From positions 496,001-560,000 of the forward strand of contig NZ_JAFNMJ010000001.1 in assembly GCF_026537325.1 (NCBI RefSeq): DNA of 64,000 bases, in the 5' to 3' direction. Origin of the DNA: Bifidobacterium sp. B4142 (GTDB lineage Bacteria; Actinomycetota; Actinomycetes; Actinomycetales; Bifidobacteriaceae). Below the pieces are notes generated by a model, which ran no database searches, was not told where the DNA came from, and was given only the letters and a program-made list of their open reading frames with translations. The translations under genes and the position numbers were made by a program. Below, piece by piece: positions 44,040 through 51,505 of this stretch (positions are counted from its first letter, which is position 1; each line of letters begins with the position of its first letter).

Positions 44040-44240
44040 CTATCTAAACAGGTCCCAGAGGCTGAACGTGGTCTTCTTGTAGACCTTGTTATAGGCTGCT
44101 TTCTTCGGGTTCCTGACCCAGCCCATGCCTTTCTTGCCGTATCCGGGGATGACGGCTTTCTTCGCCTGCCTTTTCCACTTGCCTGTGGTCCTGGCGCTGA
44201 TGGACCTTTTTACGCTAGGTTTGCGCATGCCTACTTTCAT
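44040..44240 (-). CDS. Small basic phage protein
   Basis: 66 residues, very rich in Lys and Arg (KPSVKRSISARTTGKWKRQA, then PGYGKKGMGWVRNPKKAAYN). I recall similar short proteins in other Gram-positive phages and prophages, always unnamed. AAGGAG lies six bases before the ATG. Nucleic-acid binding is possible from charge alone. Last gene of the minus-strand moron group. Confidence 0.7.
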   Translation of the reverse strand: MKVGMRKPSVKRSISARTTGKWKRQAKKAVIPGYGKKGMGWVRNPKKAAYNKVYKKTTFSLWDLFR

Positions 44241-44249
44241 GGTGTCTCC

Positions 44250-45053
44250 TTACTCGCAGGCCACGCCGTCATGGTCCCGGTCCAGGGCAGGACGGTACCC
44301 CGGCTGACCCTGGTACAGGGGTGCCTTGCCGGCGGCGCGGACCGCATCGCAATTCTGGTAGTACTCATAAGTGTCCGGTGCGGGTGCCGGCGCTGGTGCC
44401 TGGGCCGGGGCTTGTTCCTGAGTGGGCTCCTGCGCCGGGGCGGGGGCCGCCGACTGAGCTGGAGCTGGAGCTGGCGCTGGTTGGGCTGCTGTGTCATGTC
44501 TGAGCGAGATGACCGGCTTTGCGTCTGCGGATACGCCTGTGACTGTCCAGTTACTGTCGAGGATGGGGGTTTTCCCGTCGTCGGTCTGAACCGTGTAATG
44601 GGTAGTGGTCCAGTGGTGGTCGGTCAGGGTCCTGCTGGCCTCGTCCCATTTCCTGCCGACCAGGGTCTGCAAGTCGAAGGCCTCCTTCGCGGGCTGGGAG
44701 ACCGCGGGCTGTGTTTGGCTGCTGCTTGCCGGTGCTGAGGCATTCTTCGACCCGCCCTGCCCGGTAGCCAGCCCTATGATCAGCAGGACCGCTGCGACGA
44801 CCCACACCCATGTGCGCTTGTACCAGGGCTTCTTCTTGTCTTTCCCAACACCGTGCTGTGGGTTCATGCCCCCATTTCCAGGGTCGGGACCCGCGCTTTC
44901 CTGGCCGTCACCCTCGTAAGGGACCTGCCCAAGCTCCTGGGACACCACCGGCATCGTCTGGGTCGGCTGCTCCGTTACCGGCTCCATCGGCTGCGTGGGC
45001 TGCTCCTGCTCCGGACGATACCTGTCGTACCCGTCACCTGTAGGATCCGTCAT
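44250..45053 (-). CDS. Membrane protein with C-terminal Excalibur domain
   Basis: Cytoplasmic Pro/Gln/Glu-rich N-terminus, one helix at about residues 82-100 (WVWVVAAVLLIIGLATG), an outside domain with a PASTA-like stretch (LVGRKWDEASRTLTDHHW), a Pro-Ala-Gln repeat linker and a terminal Excalibur calcium-binding motif (YYQNCDAVRAAGKAP, ending DRDHDGVACE). 267 residues. Surface protein of the lysogen, perhaps lysogenic conversion. Confidence 0.8.
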   Translation of the reverse strand: MTDPTGDGYDRYRPEQEQPTQPMEPVTEQPTQTMPVVSQELGQVPYEGDGQESAGPDPGNGGMNPQHGVGKDKKKPWYKRTWVWVVAAVLLIIGLATGQGGSKNASAPASSSQTQPAVSQPAKEAFDLQTLVGRKWDEASRTLTDHHWTTTHYTVQTDDGKTPILDSNWTVTGVSADAKPVISLRHDTAAQPAPAPAPAQSAAPAPAQEPTQEQAPAQAPAPAPAPDTYEYYQNCDAVRAAGKAPLYQGQPGYRPALDRDHDGVACE

Positions 45054-45135
45054 CTCTTCTTCCCTCCCATGGTATGTCTACTGTGACAACAGGGAAAATA
45101 CCACCAACACACGTCAGACAACCGGTATAAAGAAA

Positions 45136-45153
45136 GCCCCAACGAAGCGGGGC
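45136..45153. terminator. GCCCC/GGGGC hairpin (copy 4)
   Basis: GCCCC-AACGAAGC-GGGGC after AAAGAAA, between the lipoprotein pseudogene and the Excalibur gene on the minus strand. The surrounding 45054-45207 has no gene. Confidence 0.5.
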
Positions 45154-45207
45154 AGAGAATGGGCGAGAGCCCATTAGCAGCATTTTATGCCGGGTGGGAG
45201 CACTGAC

Positions 45208-45828
45208 TCATTTCAGTTCGTAGTTATTGTCTGTAAGGAAGTAGCTGTATTCCGGCTGGCTTTCCTCATTGAGATGTACCGGCTTCCATGACAATCCGAT
45301 CATCGTTGCGCTGGACGGCACCTGGAACGGGTAGGTCATTGCGGAGGAGAATCCGGGTTGGAGCTGTGTGTTGCATTCCGGGTTTCCTTGGACCTGGTAC
45401 AGATCCTTTATCGACGTATACTTCTGGTTTTCCGAGTTGTAGGCGTTGATCTCGACGGGGTAGCTGCATGTCAGGTCGATGGGCTCCTTACCTGTATTGG
45501 TGATTTCCGTGGTGACCACCCAGTATTTTGCGTTCGGGTCTGCCGCTTTGGGTGCGTATTCATGGTTGCTGCACCCATCTCCGCACGTATCGTAATTAAT
45601 GTTGGGCTGGTCACTGGCGGAGACCAGCTTGATCCTGATCCCGTCGTTTTCCACTGTCTCACCGATACCCGGTGTCGGCTTCTTGGTTGGCTTTTCCTTG
45701 GGTTTGCTTTGGGCAGTTTCTTGCTGTTCCGGCTGACTGCTTTCGGCAGCGCTGTTTCCTCAAGCCGACATTGCAAGAGGAATCGATATAGCCAATACAA
45801 GGGTCCACAACTTCTTGGTGGCGCGCAT
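45208..45828 (-). pseudogene. Lipoprotein gene with TGA at the lipobox cysteine
   Basis: From ATG 45828 (GAGGAGAAAC ahead) the frame gives a lipoprotein signal, MRATKKLWTLVLAISIPLAM, then S-A-stop-G-N-S: the TGA at 45760-45762 falls exactly where the acylated Cys is expected, one base from TGC or TGT. The frame stays open after it through a Lys/Pro linker (SKPKEKPTKKPTPG) into a DUF4352-like beta domain (RIKLVSASD, WVVTTEITNTGKEPIDL) to 45208. A GTG at 45654 could start the remaining 148 residues without a signal peptide. Confidence 0.75.
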
Positions 45829-45953
45829 GTGTTTCTCCTCCCGGTCTTCCGTGACTTGTGCCAGCGTATCAGGAAGACATGCCGACCTTAGAGGAGGCTG
45901 CAAGAGTAGATAATGATGATGGTGTTTCGGCCCCTTGTTGTAGTTTTGCGGTT

Positions 45954-47294
45954 ATGGGTAAGAAGGGTAACGGTGCCATCTGGAAGATAGTGGTCGCTTT
46001 CATTCTTGTATGCTTGTTTGCTGCCTATCCGGTGGCGGGTGTCGTCTGCCTGGTGCTGGTTCTGCTAGTCGCTTTCCTTGCTTCCAGGTCCGGTCGGGGC
46101 AGGCATGCGGGTCAAGCTGGTGGTCATGAGAGTGGAAAGCGTTATGAGGGTGGTCTTGATTCTGTAGTGTCTCCCGAATTCACTGGGAGGTATCTGGGTG
46201 ATGATGGCCTGCCGGTTGATTATGTGGCTTTGGATACGGAGACGACGGGTCTGCATGCCGATAGGGACAGGATCATCGAGATAGGCGCTGTGAAGGTGCG
46301 CGGCCGGCAGGTGGTCGATCGTTTTTCGATGCTTGTCGATCCGGGGCGCGCCTTGGATGCGCGGATAGTCGAGCTTACTGGGATTACCGATTCGATGCTG
46401 AATGGGCAGCCTGGCATCGTTCGGGTGCTTCCAGCTTTCTGGTCGTGGGTCGGGGATGATCCGCTGGTGGGGCATAATCTGCGTTTCGACATGGGGTTCC
46501 TGGAGGCAGAGGGTGACCGGATAGGGGTGGAGGCCCCGGAGGGTGTCATCTGCATGGATACTCTGCAGATGAGTCGGGCCATGTTTCCCAAGGAGCGGCA
46601 TCACCGGCTTGAGGATCTCATTCGCAGGTTCGGCATTGCGCAGTCCGAGGAGCATCGCGCCCTTTCGGATGCCGGACAGACGCAGCAGTGTTTCGAATGG
46701 ATGCGCGACTATATGAGAAGACTCGGAGGAGGTTTCTCGACCATCGCATCAGGCGGTGGTGCCGCAGCCTCGCATGAAGTCGGATCGTCGCTTGGTGCGT
46801 CGGCGGCGGACCAGTCGAGGCATTTCGGCGGCCATGACCTGCACCGGCCGTGCAATAAGAGGCCTGAAGGGGATTGCATCGTCGAGAATGTCGATTCATG
46901 GCAGACGGTCGGAGTCGCTGGTGCGGGGAAACATCAGGATGTATTCATGCGTTTCCCCCGCAATGCCGAGGTCTGGGTGGCTTTGACCCACGGGATCATG
47001 CCCTCGGGCAAGCATGCGGGCGAGCCCATCATCGATGTCTGGCTGGATGGAGAATACGCCGGATATCTGACGGTGCTGCAGACTTCCCGTCACTGCAGGC
47101 AGGTGCCGCCACAAGGAGGCGTCTCCTACGCGCACTTCGGCGCAACGGGAGGGAAAGGCAGACTGCAGTTACGCGTCTCATTCCCTTATGCGCACCCGGA
47201 AATCGACTATAAGCGATACGTACAAACACTGGATGATGATGGCCAAGTGGGCACGAATGGTCCGGGTATTCAACCATCAAGCAAAGAGGATTGA
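45954..47294 (+). CDS. Membrane-tethered DnaQ-like DEDDh exonuclease
   Basis: Two membrane helices (residues 8-40) precede a 3'-5' exonuclease domain with ExoI VALDTETTG (Asp, Glu), ExoII NLRFDMGF (Asp) and ExoIIIepsilon HRALSDA (His, Asp). The C-terminal 140 residues (SWQTVGVAGAGKHQDVFMRF, WLDGEYAGYLTVLQ) form another domain I cannot name. ATG 45954 lacks a clear ribosome site; a GTG at 45858 would add 32 residues. Divergent from the lipoprotein gene. A membrane nuclease inside a lysogeny region could act on incoming DNA. Confidence 0.75.
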   Translation: MGKKGNGAIWKIVVAFILVCLFAAYPVAGVVCLVLVLLVAFLASRSGRGRHAGQAGGHESGKRYEGGLDSVVSPEFTGRYLGDDGLPVDYVALDTETTGLHADRDRIIEIGAVKVRGRQVVDRFSMLVDPGRALDARIVELTGITDSMLNGQPGIVRVLPAFWSWVGDDPLVGHNLRFDMGFLEAEGDRIGVEAPEGVICMDTLQMSRAMFPKERHHRLEDLIRRFGIAQSEEHRALSDAGQTQQCFEWMRDYMRRLGGGFSTIASGGGAAASHEVGSSLGASAADQSRHFGGHDLHRPCNKRPEGDCIVENVDSWQTVGVAGAGKHQDVFMRFPRNAEVWVALTHGIMPSGKHAGEPIIDVWLDGEYAGYLTVLQTSRHCRQVPPQGGVSYAHFGATGGKGRLQLRVSFPYAHPEIDYKRYVQTLDDDGQVGTNGPGIQPSSKED

Positions 47295-47725
47295 CGGGAA
47301 CGTTGGACCAGGATCATCCTGTAGTCTTTGACAACCTGAAGGGTCACGTCGAGTTCGCAGGCGATCTGGTATGGGTCTCCCTCGTACATGGCTTCGGCTG
47401 TCCGGTATTCGAGAGGGTTGATCAGCTTCAGCGCGGTCTGCCTCCTGGTGCGGTGTTCGACGCGGGTGCCGTAGATGCCTGTCCGGGTGTTGTCGGCGTG
47501 CTGCCAGTGGATGAGCTCGTGGACGAGCGTGCATCGTTTCTGGCAGTAAAGAAGGCGACGATCGATGAGGATCGTGTGCTCGTCTTCGTTGTAGTATCCG
47601 TTTTTGCCTTGAGGTAGATATGCGCTGTCGATGTGGACGTCCAGGTTGTCTGCATATTTGCGCATTTGCCCGTATGTCATCGTCGACTCCAGACCTTTGA
47701 GAGACCTGGCGGCCTCATCTGCCAT
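47270..47725 (-). CDS. Second ImmA/IrrE-like metallopeptidase
   Basis: HELIH motif in CTLVHELIHWQHADN near residue 75, with PYQIACELDV in place of the usual later helix. 151 residues. GGAGGGCGG precedes ATG 47725; the start lies inside the end of the repressor gene (11-bp overlap), so peptidase and repressor are one operon, the ImmR-ImmA arrangement. Its tail overlaps the exonuclease end by 25 bp in convergent sense. Confidence 0.8.
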   Translation of the reverse strand: MADEAARSLKGLESTMTYGQMRKYADNLDVHIDSAYLPQGKNGYYNEDEHTILIDRRLLYCQKRCTLVHELIHWQHADNTRTGIYGTRVEHRTRRQTALKLINPLEYRTAEAMYEGDPYQIACELDVTLQVVKDYRMILVQRSRQSSLLDG

Positions 47726-48119
47726 CTCCGCCCTCCATCTCCTTCTCCTTGTTGGGGTCGGTGGAAGCTGCGAGCGACACATCGTTTCGCTGTATCTTCT
47801 TCAATGTGTTTTCGACGCGCGTCTCTGCCCTGGCGGTTTCCTCATCCGTCTTTTTGCGCAGTGTCTCCTTGGTTCGCTTGGCCAGTTCGATCATCAGGTC
47901 CCTGCCGGTTATTCCGGTCAATCCCGCCAGGGCGTCGACGTCCATCGTGTCCAAGGCGCGTTTTCCGTTGGCTCGTTCGGAGGTGTAGGGCAGTGTCCTG
48001 CCGAGTCTGTCGGCTATCTGTTTGAGGGTGATGTTGTGCCCGCTGGCCCATCCCTTGTACTCGATGGCGAAGGCCTTGGCGAAAGGTGACAAAGGTTTGT
48101 AGTCGCGTTTATTAGCCAT
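47715..48119 (-). CDS. Phage repressor (helix-turn-helix)
   Basis: N-terminal XRE-type domain (NITLKQIADRLGRTLPYTSERANGKR near residues 28-53) and a charged alpha-helical tail rich in Lys, Glu and Thr. 134 residues. Divergent from a Cro-like gene and coupled to an ImmA-type peptidase, so it should be the lysogeny repressor. No Shine-Dalgarno before ATG 48119 and a TATGCT a few bases ahead suggest a leaderless message. Confidence 0.8.
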   Translation of the reverse strand: MANKRDYKPLSPFAKAFAIEYKGWASGHNITLKQIADRLGRTLPYTSERANGKRALDTMDVDALAGLTGITGRDLMIELAKRTKETLRKKTDEETARAETRVENTLKKIQRNDVSLAASTDPNKEKEMEGGDGR

Positions 48120-48191
48120 GCGGCTAGCATAGCATATGCGCAACGGAGTGTTGCTAGTTGCCAATTAATTAGCATTTGCTAAACTAAGCAT
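48113..48191. promoter_or_regulatory. Immunity switch region with TAGC..GCTA operators
   Basis: Palindromes TAGCC-ATGC-GGCTA (48113-48126, over the repressor start) and TTAGCA-TT-TGCTAA (48169-48182), plus half-sites around 48124-48140 and TTGCTA at 48151. A promoter for the plus strand reads TTGCCA (48158-48163), 16-bp spacer, TAAACT (48180-48185), with start point at the ATG of the Cro-like gene. Confidence 0.6.
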
Positions 48192-48428
48192 ATGCAAACA
48201 ACGCAACAACTCTTGGCTGCCGGTATCCGCTACCGGTTGGCGATTATAGACAAATCACAACGGTGGCTTGCGGATCAGATCGGAATCTCGAAGGATGCAT
48301 TGTCGCGGCGAATGACCGGCAAGACGAACTTCGATGTGGATATGGCTGATCGGATCGCATCGATATTGGGTACCGACTTCAGCGGCCTTCTTGCTTTGCC
48401 GGAAGATGCTTTCAGAAGGGCGGCGTGA
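48192..48428 (+). CDS. Cro-like helix-turn-helix protein
   Basis: 78 residues with an XRE domain: SQRWLADQIGISKDALSRRMTGKTNFDVDMADRIASILG. It is divergent from the repressor across the operator region and begins the lytic transcript. The predicted transcript starts at its ATG, without Shine-Dalgarno. Confidence 0.8.
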   Translation: MQTTQQLLAAGIRYRLAIIDKSQRWLADQIGISKDALSRRMTGKTNFDVDMADRIASILGTDFSGLLALPEDAFRRAA

Positions 48429-48459
48429 TATGCGGCGACCTGCTTTTCCTGTAATAAAA

Positions 48460-48479
48460 AGCCCGGTGGTGGCCGGGCT
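48460..48479 (+). terminator. Hairpin between cro-like and antirepressor genes
   Basis: AGCCCGG (48460-48466) with CCGGGCT (48473-48479), 7-bp perfect stem after an A-run. It may attenuate early transcription into the antirepressor; no T-run follows. Confidence 0.5.
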
Positions 48480-48506
48480 GGTCAATCCAACTGAGAAGGA
48501 GTTGAA

Positions 48507-49289
48507 ATGACAGTATCCAGTATAGTATCGGTCCCGTTCCGGGGTCAGGTCATCGAGGCGCAGAAGGACGGGGAGACCGTGAAGGTCGCCTTGAAACCCA
48601 TCTGCGAGAATTTGGGTCTCAATGCGAATGGTCAGATTCAAAGGTTGAAGAGGCAGCCTTGGGCAGTTACGTGTGTCATACACGCAACTGGTTCTGATGG
48701 TAAGGCCTATGACATGGTGGCGGTTGATCGTCGTACGTTCACGATGTGGCTGGCGACCATCGACACGAGAAGGGTCAGGAGCCAGGCGGCTCGGGACCTG
48801 CTCATCGCCTACCAGCAGGAAGCCGCCGACGCTCTGGACCGGTACTTCAACACGGGCGTGGCGGTGAACGAGCACCTGTTGAAGGCGCAGCATTTGCGGC
48901 GCATGGAGCAGGTGGAGCTCTTGCAGGCCGCCGAAGGTCTTGTGCATCCTGATTTCCTGGAGGCGAAGACACGGATCGTGCTGGCCCGCGAAATGGGGGA
49001 GACCCCGGAGCTCGACCCCGCATCCCGGCCCTTGTATGTGCAGGACTACCTGAAGGAGAAGCAGCTCGGCAGCCGGGAGCTGCGGCATCGCGGCGGCATG
49101 TTTGGCAAGAAACTCAAGCAGGCCTACATTGCCGCGCATGGGTGTGAGCCGAAGCGCGCGGACATCACGACCGGGTCGGGCCAGATCCGCAAAGTGTACG
49201 CGTACACGGAGGCCGACCGGTCCTTGTTCGACCAGGTGTGGGACAAGGCGCAGGCCAAGGCCCTCACCGCCACCGGATTGGCGGCGTGA
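48507..49289 (+). CDS. Phage antirepressor
   Basis: The N-terminal 120 residues match the P22 antirepressor N-domain (VPFRGQVIEAQKDGETVKVA, then ICENLGLNANGQIQRLKRQPWA, TFTMWLATIDTRRV). The C-terminal part (SRELRHRGGMFGKKLKQAYIAAHG, KVYAYTEADRSLFDQVW) is a second, KilA-C-like DNA- or protein-binding region. 260 residues. AAGGAG precedes the ATG. It should bind repressor and promote induction. Confidence 0.85.
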   Translation: MTVSSIVSVPFRGQVIEAQKDGETVKVALKPICENLGLNANGQIQRLKRQPWAVTCVIHATGSDGKAYDMVAVDRRTFTMWLATIDTRRVRSQAARDLLIAYQQEAADALDRYFNTGVAVNEHLLKAQHLRRMEQVELLQAAEGLVHPDFLEAKTRIVLAREMGETPELDPASRPLYVQDYLKEKQLGSRELRHRGGMFGKKLKQAYIAAHGCEPKRADITTGSGQIRKVYAYTEADRSLFDQVWDKAQAKALTATGLAA

Positions 49290-49290
49290 G

Positions 49291-49779
49291 ATGGATTGGG
49301 TGAATCTACTCCAGGATGGGGCGATCATCTGCCTGGCGATTACGCAGATTGTTGATTCTTTTTGGATTCGTGGTCTGCGTAAGCAGGTTGTGGATTTGCG
49401 CAAGTCTAAGCAGGACAAGTACCGCGACCTTCCGTTGATTGAGTCTTACTGCAAGTTTGGTGATGGCGGCTCGTTCAGGAGCCTGTATTGCGAGCGGTCT
49501 TTGCAAGAGGCTGCTTCTTATGAGACTCGGGTTGCTTCTGGCTTTAAGCCTTGCATCTTCCGCAAGGGTGACAGTGTACGGCTGAGTGGTCTTCATGGAG
49601 AGTTCATTCTTACCGGTTATTCGGGTAATGGTTTCTCTGCATGGAAGAAGAACGGTTCATCTTCCATCACGACGACTGTGACTTTCCATGCTGATCGTGT
49701 GACTGCGTGGAAGCGGAACACGGGTGAGTGGCCGGTCGAATGGTTCATGGGCACCGGCAGTAAACGCAAGGCGGCGTGA
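49291..49779 (+). CDS. Hypothetical phage protein with N-terminal membrane segment
   Basis: 162 residues. One N-terminal hydrophobic segment (LLQDGAIICLAITQIVDSFWI), then a basic amphipathic stretch and a globular domain (SVRLSGLHGEFILTGYSGNG). Starts one base after the antirepressor stop. Family not recognised. Confidence 0.65.
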   Translation: MDWVNLLQDGAIICLAITQIVDSFWIRGLRKQVVDLRKSKQDKYRDLPLIESYCKFGDGGSFRSLYCERSLQEAASYETRVASGFKPCIFRKGDSVRLSGLHGEFILTGYSGNGFSAWKKNGSSSITTTVTFHADRVTAWKRNTGEWPVEWFMGTGSKRKAA

Positions 49780-49807
49780 GATGACGAGTAATGTGGTTTG
49801 GCTGCGC

Positions 49808-50542
49808 TTAGCTGAAGGACTTCTTGAATTTCTCGCTCCGTTTCAACCCGAGGTCGCTGGTCCAGACCAGGTTGATGTCGACGGTGATTTTCCCCACGGC
49901 AATGACCATCAAGCCATCGTCGCTGGCATTGATGCGGTCGATGTTCCTCTGGTCTTCGCTCACCTTATCGCTCAAGAGCTGGTTTTGGAGCGGCAGGTCG
50001 CCGAACGGGGCTATTTCTTTGACTCGACTTTCGATTATGGTCTTGTCGTCGTTCCGGACGACCACGGTCACGTCGTGTGCCGTGTTGGGGCTGTTGTTGG
50101 TCATGTTGATGGTCGAAGTCTGCTTGTCGAACTTGAACCCCCAGTCGTAGATCGTCTGGTCGGCGGTGACGGAGAGCGCTCTCTTGCTGATCGTGTTCGC
50201 GTCGCTACTTATCTTGTTTGCCTCGGTTGCAAGGCCGTTTGCTTTGGATGCGATCCCTATGGATTTTTCAGCGATCCCGTTGGCTTTCTCAGCGAGGGTG
50301 TTTGCGTCCTGGGAGAGCTTGTTCGCCTTGCGCGTTTGAACGATGGCGATAGTCGCCGTGACGAAACCAAGGATGCCGGTGACGGCCCCGATGATGGCAA
50401 TGATCGTGGAAAGGGGTTGGCTCCCTTGCATTCGTCGTGCCCTTCTCGAAATTTTCCATATAAGAAGAATGCCGCAGCTGGTACCTGCGGCAGTGACAAA
50501 AGAAAGTAGGTAGATATCTGATGTCAGATTCAAATATACCAT
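49808..50542 (-). CDS. Membrane protein with coiled coil, opposite to early operon
   Basis: Two N-terminal membrane helices (about 8-30 and 45-67), then a heptad-like repeat in which Ala/Asn/Lys patterns recur (KANKLSQDANTLAEKANGIA, continuing to about residue 118), then a beta-type domain (INMTNNSPNTAHDVTVVVRN). 244 residues. It lies on the minus strand inside a plus-strand operon, as cargo genes often do. The start at 50542 overlaps the next plus-strand gene by 22 bp and is uncertain. Confidence 0.7.
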   Translation of the reverse strand: MVYLNLTSDIYLLSFVTAAGTSCGILLIWKISRRARRMQGSQPLSTIIAIIGAVTGILGFVTATIAIVQTRKANKLSQDANTLAEKANGIAEKSIGIASKANGLATEANKISSDANTISKRALSVTADQTIYDWGFKFDKQTSTINMTNNSPNTAHDVTVVVRNDDKTIIESRVKEIAPFGDLPLQNQLLSDKVSEDQRNIDRINASDDGLMVIAVGKITVDINLVWTSDLGLKRSEKFKKSFS

Positions 50543-50859
50543 CCGCCCCTACGCGGCGGGGTGATCCTGAAACGTCGTTTGAGGCGGCGGAGAAGGTGAA
50601 TACGGCGCGTATGAGGGTTTTGACTCTGCGTGCTTTGCGGCGTCTGGAGTCGACGAGTTCGAAGCCTTTCGACCAGTGGGCCGTGAAGAGGGAAGTGAAA
50701 GCGGAGCTGGGTTTTGAGCCTGCTGAGAGCACGGTTCGTAGCCGTCTGTCTGATCTGGTGAAGATTGGCCTGGTCGTGGTCGTTGACCGTGATGGTACGA
50801 GCCCGTCCGGTAATGCTTGCTCCCGTTACCGTCTCGCTGAAGTGGGGGTGGCGGCGTGA
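50521..50859 (+). CDS. Winged-helix-like phage protein
   Basis: 112 residues. Begins with TRRGDPETSFEAA, a start common in phage proteins of this type, then a winged-helix pattern (FDQWAVKREVKAELGFEPAE, STVRSRLSDLVKIGLVVVVD). Probably DNA-binding. First gene of the long overlapping early operon. Confidence 0.7.
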   Translation: MSDSNIPSAPTRRGDPETSFEAAEKVNTARMRVLTLRALRRLESTSSKPFDQWAVKREVKAELGFEPAESTVRSRLSDLVKIGLVVVVDRDGTSPSGNACSRYRLAEVGVAA

Positions 50860-51011
50860 TCTGGTTCAGTGTGGACGAGGTTTTCCGTGGAAAATGCCCG
50901 CGTGGTCTTCGTCACGAGTTGGAGTCCGCCTATCGGCTTGTTGAGGGTAGGCGTGTGTGGGTCCGAGAGGACGTGGAGCCGATTCTTAAACGACTGGGGG
51001 TGGCGTCATGA
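50856..51011 (+). CDS. Small hypothetical protein
   Basis: 51 residues, VIWFSVDEVFRGKCPRGLRH onwards, starting at GTG that overlaps the upstream stop (GTGA) and ending in an overlap with the next ATG (ATGA). The stop/start chaining on both sides is the main support. The end (RVWVREDVEPILKRLG) resembles DNA-binding small phage proteins. Confidence 0.6.
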   Translation: MIWFSVDEVFRGKCPRGLRHELESAYRLVEGRRVWVREDVEPILKRLGVAS

Positions 51012-51196
51012 ATCGTGCTTTACTGCGTCAGGCTGAGGCTCAGGATTATTTGGGCGGGCTGCCGGAGAAAACGTTCAAGTTCTATTTCGGGGACAAGGTT
51101 ATCAAGCTTGGGAAGCGGGATTATTACCGTCCTTCTGACTTGGATGAAGTGGTCGCTGGTCTTGCCCACAAGGAGCAGCCGGAGGCGGGCAAATGA
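51008..51196 (+). CDS. Small excisionase/AlpA-like protein
   Basis: 62 residues with a helix-turn-helix-like layout: QAEAQDYLGGLPEKTFKFYF, then KLGKRDYYRPSDLDEVV. This is the pattern of excisionase-type DNA-binding domains, where the second half reads as a wing followed by a helix. It may be the phage Xis. Overlaps both neighbours by 4 bp. Confidence 0.55.
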   Translation: MNRALLRQAEAQDYLGGLPEKTFKFYFGDKVIKLGKRDYYRPSDLDEVVAGLAHKEQPEAGK

Positions 51197-51297
51197 CCGC
51201 CGAGCAGTTGGCCGCTCTTGAGTTGGAGCGTTTGGATCCGGCTACTCGTGCTCGTCTGGGTCTTGGAGGTGGGTGTGATGCCCCTGTTGACTCCTGA
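51193..51297 (+). CDS. Very small hypothetical protein
   Basis: 34 residues (MTAEQLAALELERLDPATRA onward). ATG overlaps the upstream stop; the end overlaps the start of the DivIVA-like gene. Supported only by the chained overlaps and codon use. Confidence 0.45.
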   Translation: MTAEQLAALELERLDPATRARLGLGGGCDAPVDS

Positions 51298-51505
51298 TGA
51301 TATCCGGCGTGTGGCTTTCGACTGTCGTCGCGGCTGGTGGGTGTTCCCGGACCGGTATGACGCGGATGAGGTTGATGACTATCTGGACGAGTGTGCGCTG
51401 ACGGTAGCGGCGCTTGGGAAGCAGTGCGAGCGGCTGAAGGCGCAGGTGCCCTGGTCGCCGGCACGGATCAATGAAAAACCAATCGTAGTGAAGGAAAACA
51501 AATGA
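51278..51505 (+). CDS. DivIVA-like short protein
   Basis: 75 residues. LTPDDIRRVAFDCRRG and YDADEVDDYLDECALTVAAL match the membrane-binding N-terminal domain of DivIVA, without the long coiled coil. GGAGGTGGG lies before ATG 51278. A phage-borne DivIVA start could interfere with host polar growth or septation; this is inference. Confidence 0.65.
   Translation: MPLLTPDDIRRVAFDCRRGWWVFPDRYDADEVDDYLDECALTVAALGKQCERLKAQVPWSPARINEKPIVVKENK

Noticed and set aside
45760-45762. TGA in the lipoprotein frame read as selenocysteine or recoded Cys
   Set aside because: No Sec-type stem-loop is evident just after it, TGA serves as a normal stop for many genes here, and lipobox acylation needs Cys.
48255-49418. 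387-codon open frame antisense to cro-like and antirepressor genes
   Set aside because: It crosses the hairpin at 48460 and two well supported plus-strand genes and resembles no protein.
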